From: Nocardioides alkalitolerans DSM 16699
GTDB lineage: Bacteria > Actinomycetota > Actinomycetes > Propionibacteriales > Nocardioidaceae
Assembly: GCF_000426525.1 (NCBI RefSeq)
Contig: NZ_KE384533.1
Location: forward strand, 908,562-972,561
Direction of reading: 5' to 3'
Length of the DNA: 64,000 bases
The first letter of the stretch is position 1; each line of letters begins with the position of its first letter. Of the stretch, positions 60,671 through 64,000 are shown piece after piece. The notes below the pieces were generated by a model. It did no database searches. It had not been told where the DNA came from and saw nothing but the letters and a program-made list of their open reading frames with translations. The position numbers and the translations under genes were made by a program.

Positions 60671-61231
60671 TCAGGGGAGCGGGGCCTCGGCGGGGCCGCA
60701 GACGTCCTGGTCGGTCTCGAGGGTGATCTGTGCCCCGGCGTCGCCGGTGGGCTCGTCCCACGCGTCGCCCACGACCACCACGACGCTGCTGCCGTCGCCG
60801 AGCACCGGGCGGTTCACCTTCACCGGCACGGGCTCGCCGATCTGGGCGCGGACGAGGGCGACCGCTGCCGAGTCGGGCTCCGTCGACCAGACCTCGACCC
60901 GGTCGACGACGGCGCCCTCGGGCGCGTTGCCCGTGTCGCCGGCGCCGAAGCCCCGGCTCGCGAGCACGTTCATCGTCGCCCGCGCGAGCTGCGAGCGGCC
61001 GCTGGCGTTGTAGACGCTCACCGTCACGTCGCCGGGCGAGATCGTGTCGCCCGCGGCGAACGGGCGGACGGTGCAGATCCCGGTGTTGGTGGTGCCCAGG
61101 TCGTCGGCGGGCAGGGCGGCGGTGAGCGAGCGCCAGCCCCACACGAGGCCGATGAGCAGCAGCACGACGAGCACGCCGAGCGTGACGGCGGACCTGACGG
61201 CGGGGGCGAGGGGCTCGCGGGGCCCGGTCAC
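60671..61231 (-). CDS. LytR_C domain protein, VirR-like
   Basis: A 186-residue protein with a cytoplasmic N-tail, one membrane helix (AVTLGVLVVLLLIGLVWGW) and a secreted LytR_C domain (VSVYNASGRSQLARATMNVLASRGFGAGDTGNA). Its partner gene upstream and this layout match the Mycobacterium tuberculosis Rv0430-Rv0431 pair, of which Rv0431 (VirR) limits membrane vesicle release and affects the cell envelope. GTG start at 61231 overlaps the upstream stop. Confidence 0.8.
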   Translation of the reverse strand: MTGPREPLAPAVRSAVTLGVLVVLLLIGLVWGWRSLTAALPADDLGTTNTGICTVRPFAAGDTISPGDVTVSVYNASGRSQLARATMNVLASRGFGAGDTGNAPEGAVVDRVEVWSTEPDSAAVALVRAQIGEPVPVKVNRPVLGDGSSVVVVVGDAWDEPTGDAGAQITLETDQDVCGPAEAPLP

Positions 61232-61527
61232 GACTTCTCCACCGCCACGACGCGCGCGTGCAGCACGTTGCGCTGCTGCAGGGCGGCCCGGAGGGCGCGG
61301 TGGAGGCCGTCCTCGAGGTAGAGGTCGCCCTCCCACGCCACGACGTGCGCGAACAGGTCGCCGTAGAAGGTCGAGTCCTCGTCGAGGAGGGTCACGAGCT
61401 GGAGCGTGTCCTTCGTCGTCACGAGCTGGTCCAGGCGCACCTGGCGCGGAGGGACCGCCGCCCAGCCACGCGAGTCGAGACCATGGGCCGGGTAGGGCCG
61501 CCCACTGCCGACGCGCTTGAAGATCAC
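61228..61527 (-). CDS. Rv0430-like small conserved protein
   Basis: A 99-residue protein: MIFKRVGSGRPYPAHGLDSR at the start, then VPPRQVRLDQLVTTKDTLQL, DSTFYGDLFAHVV and LEDGLHRALRAALQQRNVLHARVV. The pattern matches my recollection of M. tuberculosis Rv0430, next to virR. Some databases label relatives VapB-like antitoxin, but no toxin gene is here. The stop overlaps the VirR-like gene's GTG. The function is unknown. Confidence 0.7.
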   Translation of the reverse strand: MIFKRVGSGRPYPAHGLDSRGWAAVPPRQVRLDQLVTTKDTLQLVTLLDEDSTFYGDLFAHVVAWEGDLYLEDGLHRALRAALQQRNVLHARVVAVEKS

Positions 61528-61624
61528 GGGGTGATCATACGGACGCGCCGACCGTGCGGCTCCTCGGTGACGACCTGGGGCCCGTACGGCGTCCGCGCGG
61601 CGGCCGTCGGCGCCGAGCCGGGGC

Positions 61625-64000
61625 TCACAGGTCCGTCGGCTTCGACCAGGCCATCTGGACGACCTCGACGCCGCGGTCGCGGGTGACGAGCCGCCCCCGG
61701 CCCGGAGGCGCCTTCTGGGGCTTCACGTTGCCGATGAGGTAGCCCTCGTCCGGCGAGCCCGACAGCACGACGCCCGGCATCGCGAGGTCGCGCAGCGACT
61801 GGATCACGGGCTCGTAGAGCGCCCGCGACGCGCCACCGGAGCGGCGGGCCAGCACCACGTGCAGGCCGACGTCGCGCGCCTGCGCCATCATCGGCTGCAG
61901 GGGCTGGACCGGGGAGCTCTGCTGGGTGGCGACGAGGTCGTAGTCGTCGACGATGACGAAGACCTCGGCACCCTTCCACCACGACCGGTTGCGCAGCTGG
62001 TCGGGCGTCACGTCCGGGCCCGGGATGCGGTTCTCGAGGTACTTCCCGAGGTCGCGCAGCAGCGGCGTCGCCTGGGTGGCGCTGGTGAGGTAGTTGAGCT
62101 GGTACTCCTCGGGCACCTCGCCGAGCAGGGAGCGCCGGTAGTCGACGACGACGATCTGCGCCTCCTTCGGCGTCCGGGTGCGGACGATCTCCTGGATGTA
62201 GGAGCGGAGCAGCGCGCTCTTGCCCGACCGTCCGTCGCCGAAGACGAGCAGGTGGGGCTCGGCGTCGACGTCGAGCCCGATCGGGGCGAGCTCCTTCTCG
62301 TTCACGCCGAGCAGGACCCGGCCGCTGTCGGCCAGCGTGCGCTCGCCGTCGGCGATCGTGCCGGCCTGCCGCACGACCTGCTCGAGGTCGATGCGCTCGG
62401 GCAGGAGACGCAGCTTGGGACCGGTCGGCCCGGTCCACGCCTGGCTAACGCGGGTGATGAGGTCGTCGACGCCGTCGCCGACGCTGCTCGCGTCGCCGTT
62501 GCCGTCGACGCGGGGGAGCGCGCCGAGGAAGTGCAGCTTGCCGGGCACGAGACCGCGGCCGGGGCGACCGGAGGGCACCAGGGCGGCGACCTTGCGGTCG
62601 ATCTCGGAGTCGATCGGGTCGCCGAGGCGCAGCTCGAGCCGCGTGCCGAAGATGTCGCGCATGGCGGCGCGGAAGTCGGGCCAGCGCGACGCCCCGACGA
62701 TGAGGTGGAGGCCGAAGGTGAGACCGCGACCGGCGAGCTGCTGCAGCTCCATCTCGAGGTCGTCGAAGTCGGAGCGCAGCGTGCTCCAGCCGTCGACGAC
62801 GAGGAAGATGTCGCCGTACCCGTCGTCCGCCCGGCCCTCGCGCCGACGCGAGCGGTAGGTCTCGATGGAGTCGATGCCGTTGGCGCGGAAGTAGGCCTCG
62901 CGACGGTCGACCACGCCGCGCACCTCGGCCACGATGCGTCGTACGACGTCGGGCTCCGAGCGCGTGCCCACGCCGCTGACGTGGGGCAGGCGGGTCAGGG
63001 GCGCGAACGTGCCGCCGCCGAAGTCGAGCACGAAGACCTGCGACTCGAGCGGCGTGGTCGCGAGCGCCGTGCTGGTGACGATCGTGCGGAGCAGGGTGCT
63101 CTTGCCGCTGCGGGGGCCGCCGACGACGGCGACGTGGCCGCCCGCGCCCGCCATGTTGATGGTGAGCGTGTCGCGGCGCTGCTCGCGCGGCCGGTCGACG
63201 GTGCCCAGCGGCACGACGAGCCCGCCGTACTCGCGCCACTGCGGCGAGACGAGGCCGAGGTCCGGGTGCACGGCGAGGTCGGGCATGAGCTGGTCGAGCG
63301 TGTCGGGCACGTCGAGCGGCGGCAGCCAGACCTGGTGGGCCGCCGGGCCGTGACCGACCATGCGGCCGACGGCGATGTCGAGCAGGGACGCCTGCTCCCC
63401 CTGCTGCGTGGGCGCGGGGGTGGGGGCGGCGACCTCCTCCTCGACGGGCTCGAGGGTCTGCACCTCGGAGATGGTGAAGGGGAGGATGCCGCGCACGTTG
63501 CCGCCCTCGTCGCGTCGTACGACGCGGGTGTTCGGCGGGGGACCGGAGACGTAGGCGGCCTTGAACTTCAGCAGCGTCGACTGGTCGGGCTTGAGGTAGC
63601 CGAGACCCGGGACGGCGGGCAGCTCGTAGGCGTCGGGCACGCCGAGGACGGCGCGGGACTCGCCGGCGGAGAAGGTGCGGAGACCGACTCGGTAGGAGAG
63701 GTGGGACTCCAGGCCGCGCAGGCGGCCCTCCTCGAGCCGCTGCGAGGCGAGCAGGAGGTGGAGGCCGAGGGACCGGCCGAGGCGGCCGACGGCGACGAAG
63801 AGGTCGATGAACTCCGGCTTGGCGCTCAGCATCTCGGAGAACTCGTCGACGACGAGGAAGAGCGAGGGCATCGGCGCGAGGTCCTCGCCCGCGGCCCGGG
63901 CCTTCTCGTAGTCGCGGATCGAGGCGTAGTTGCCGGCCTCGCGCAGCAGCTCCTGGCGCCGGACCATCTCGCCCGACAGGGCGTCCTGCATGCGGTCGAC
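61625..64000 (-). CDS. eccC: ESX (type VII) secretion ATPase EccC, C-terminal part
   Basis: Partial: the 5' end lies beyond position 64000 and the frame stays open to the edge. The visible 791 codons include the end of the first ATPase domain (SLFLVVDEFSEMLSAKPEF, LASQRLEEGRLRGLESHLSYRVGLRTFSAGESRAVLG), a second domain (Walker A GGPRSGKSTLL, Walker B IFLVVDGWS) and a third (GDGRSGKSALLR, VFVIVDDYD). EccC recognises WXG100 substrates by their C-terminal signal and drives export. It gives the window's WXG cassettes a plausible export machine, about 3 kb to 10 kb away. Confidence 0.92.
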   Translation of the reverse strand, partial: VDRMQDALSGEMVRRQELLREAGNYASIRDYEKARAAGEDLAPMPSLFLVVDEFSEMLSAKPEFIDLFVAVGRLGRSLGLHLLLASQRLEEGRLRGLESHLSYRVGLRTFSAGESRAVLGVPDAYELPAVPGLGYLKPDQSTLLKFKAAYVSGPPPNTRVVRRDEGGNVRGILPFTISEVQTLEPVEEEVAAPTPAPTQQGEQASLLDIAVGRMVGHGPAAHQVWLPPLDVPDTLDQLMPDLAVHPDLGLVSPQWREYGGLVVPLGTVDRPREQRRDTLTINMAGAGGHVAVVGGPRSGKSTLLRTIVTSTALATTPLESQVFVLDFGGGTFAPLTRLPHVSGVGTRSEPDVVRRIVAEVRGVVDRREAYFRANGIDSIETYRSRRREGRADDGYGDIFLVVDGWSTLRSDFDDLEMELQQLAGRGLTFGLHLIVGASRWPDFRAAMRDIFGTRLELRLGDPIDSEIDRKVAALVPSGRPGRGLVPGKLHFLGALPRVDGNGDASSVGDGVDDLITRVSQAWTGPTGPKLRLLPERIDLEQVVRQAGTIADGERTLADSGRVLLGVNEKELAPIGLDVDAEPHLLVFGDGRSGKSALLRSYIQEIVRTRTPKEAQIVVVDYRRSLLGEVPEEYQLNYLTSATQATPLLRDLGKYLENRIPGPDVTPDQLRNRSWWKGAEVFVIVDDYDLVATQQSSPVQPLQPMMAQARDVGLHVVLARRSGGASRALYEPVIQSLRDLAMPGVVLSGSPDEGYLIGNVKPQKAPPGRGRLVTRDRGVEVVQMAWSKPTDL

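Noticed and set aside
61228-61527. Antitoxin VapB of a toxin-antitoxin pair
   Set aside because: The next gene is a LytR_C membrane protein, not a PIN toxin; the Rv0430/Rv0431 match explains the pair better.

Overview
The window is very GC-rich, has no phage or plasmid backbone, and is densely packed with genes that often overlap by ATGA or GTGA. Several genes have a TANNNT box 6-7 nt before the start codon, the mark of leaderless actinobacterial genes. With an ESX (type VII) EccC ATPase, a VirR-like pair, LutABC and an actinobacterial-type rhamnose pathway, this points to an actinomycete chromosome, most likely Nocardioidaceae (Nocardioides-like). The species is not determined.

Layout. 1-13100: CobB sirtuin, two small exported proteins, a CPBP protease, an atypical SDR, a heterodimeric ABC exporter with one ruined ATP site behind a DtxR/IdeR-like box, a lipoprotein, an SSB-like protein, a multidomain protein (papain-fold-like, Imm33-like, Sel1), then a repeat-rich gap. 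12093-29868: a complete L-rhamnose block. It holds a LacI repressor, an ABC importer (rhaTPQS), mutarotase, isomerase, a fused rhamnulose-1-phosphate aldolase/dehydrogenase, rhamnulokinase, a secreted GH106-type rhamnosidase and LutABC. Three matching 14-bp operators mark the regulon. The fused enzyme should yield DHAP and L-lactate, and LutABC would oxidise the lactate to pyruvate. 30081-37266: TerD-like protein, gamma-glutamyltransferase, aldehyde dehydrogenase with DUF779 partner, a collagen-like surface protein and a GAF-type regulator. The last three transcription units share a GTGAC-N4-GTCAC palindrome. 37579-37668: tRNA-Ser(CGA). 37762-44589: a two-component system in operon with a TAXI binding lipoprotein, divergent from a TctCBA tricarboxylate-type importer and a UspA protein.

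44660-51881: small-molecule and housekeeping genes (SRPBCC, thioesterase-like, NERD, BCCT transporter, GlsB, MoxR/VWA pair). 51976-58851: the most novel part. Two paralogous three-gene cassettes (WXG100-like protein, EspG-like protein, alpha/beta-hydrolase) run on the minus strand around galE. One hydrolase keeps a GHSQG nucleophile elbow; the other has GSAQG and should be catalytically dead. The two WXG proteins share a C-terminal PPxGHxDWLTxxLPG tail, and one EspG-like gene ends in nine perfect 9-bp repeats. 59050-64000: a K+/H+-type antiporter, VirR-like LytR_C protein with its Rv0430-like partner, and the C-terminal part of EccC, which runs off the right edge and begins an ESX locus. The cassettes are best read as candidate cargo of that secretion system.
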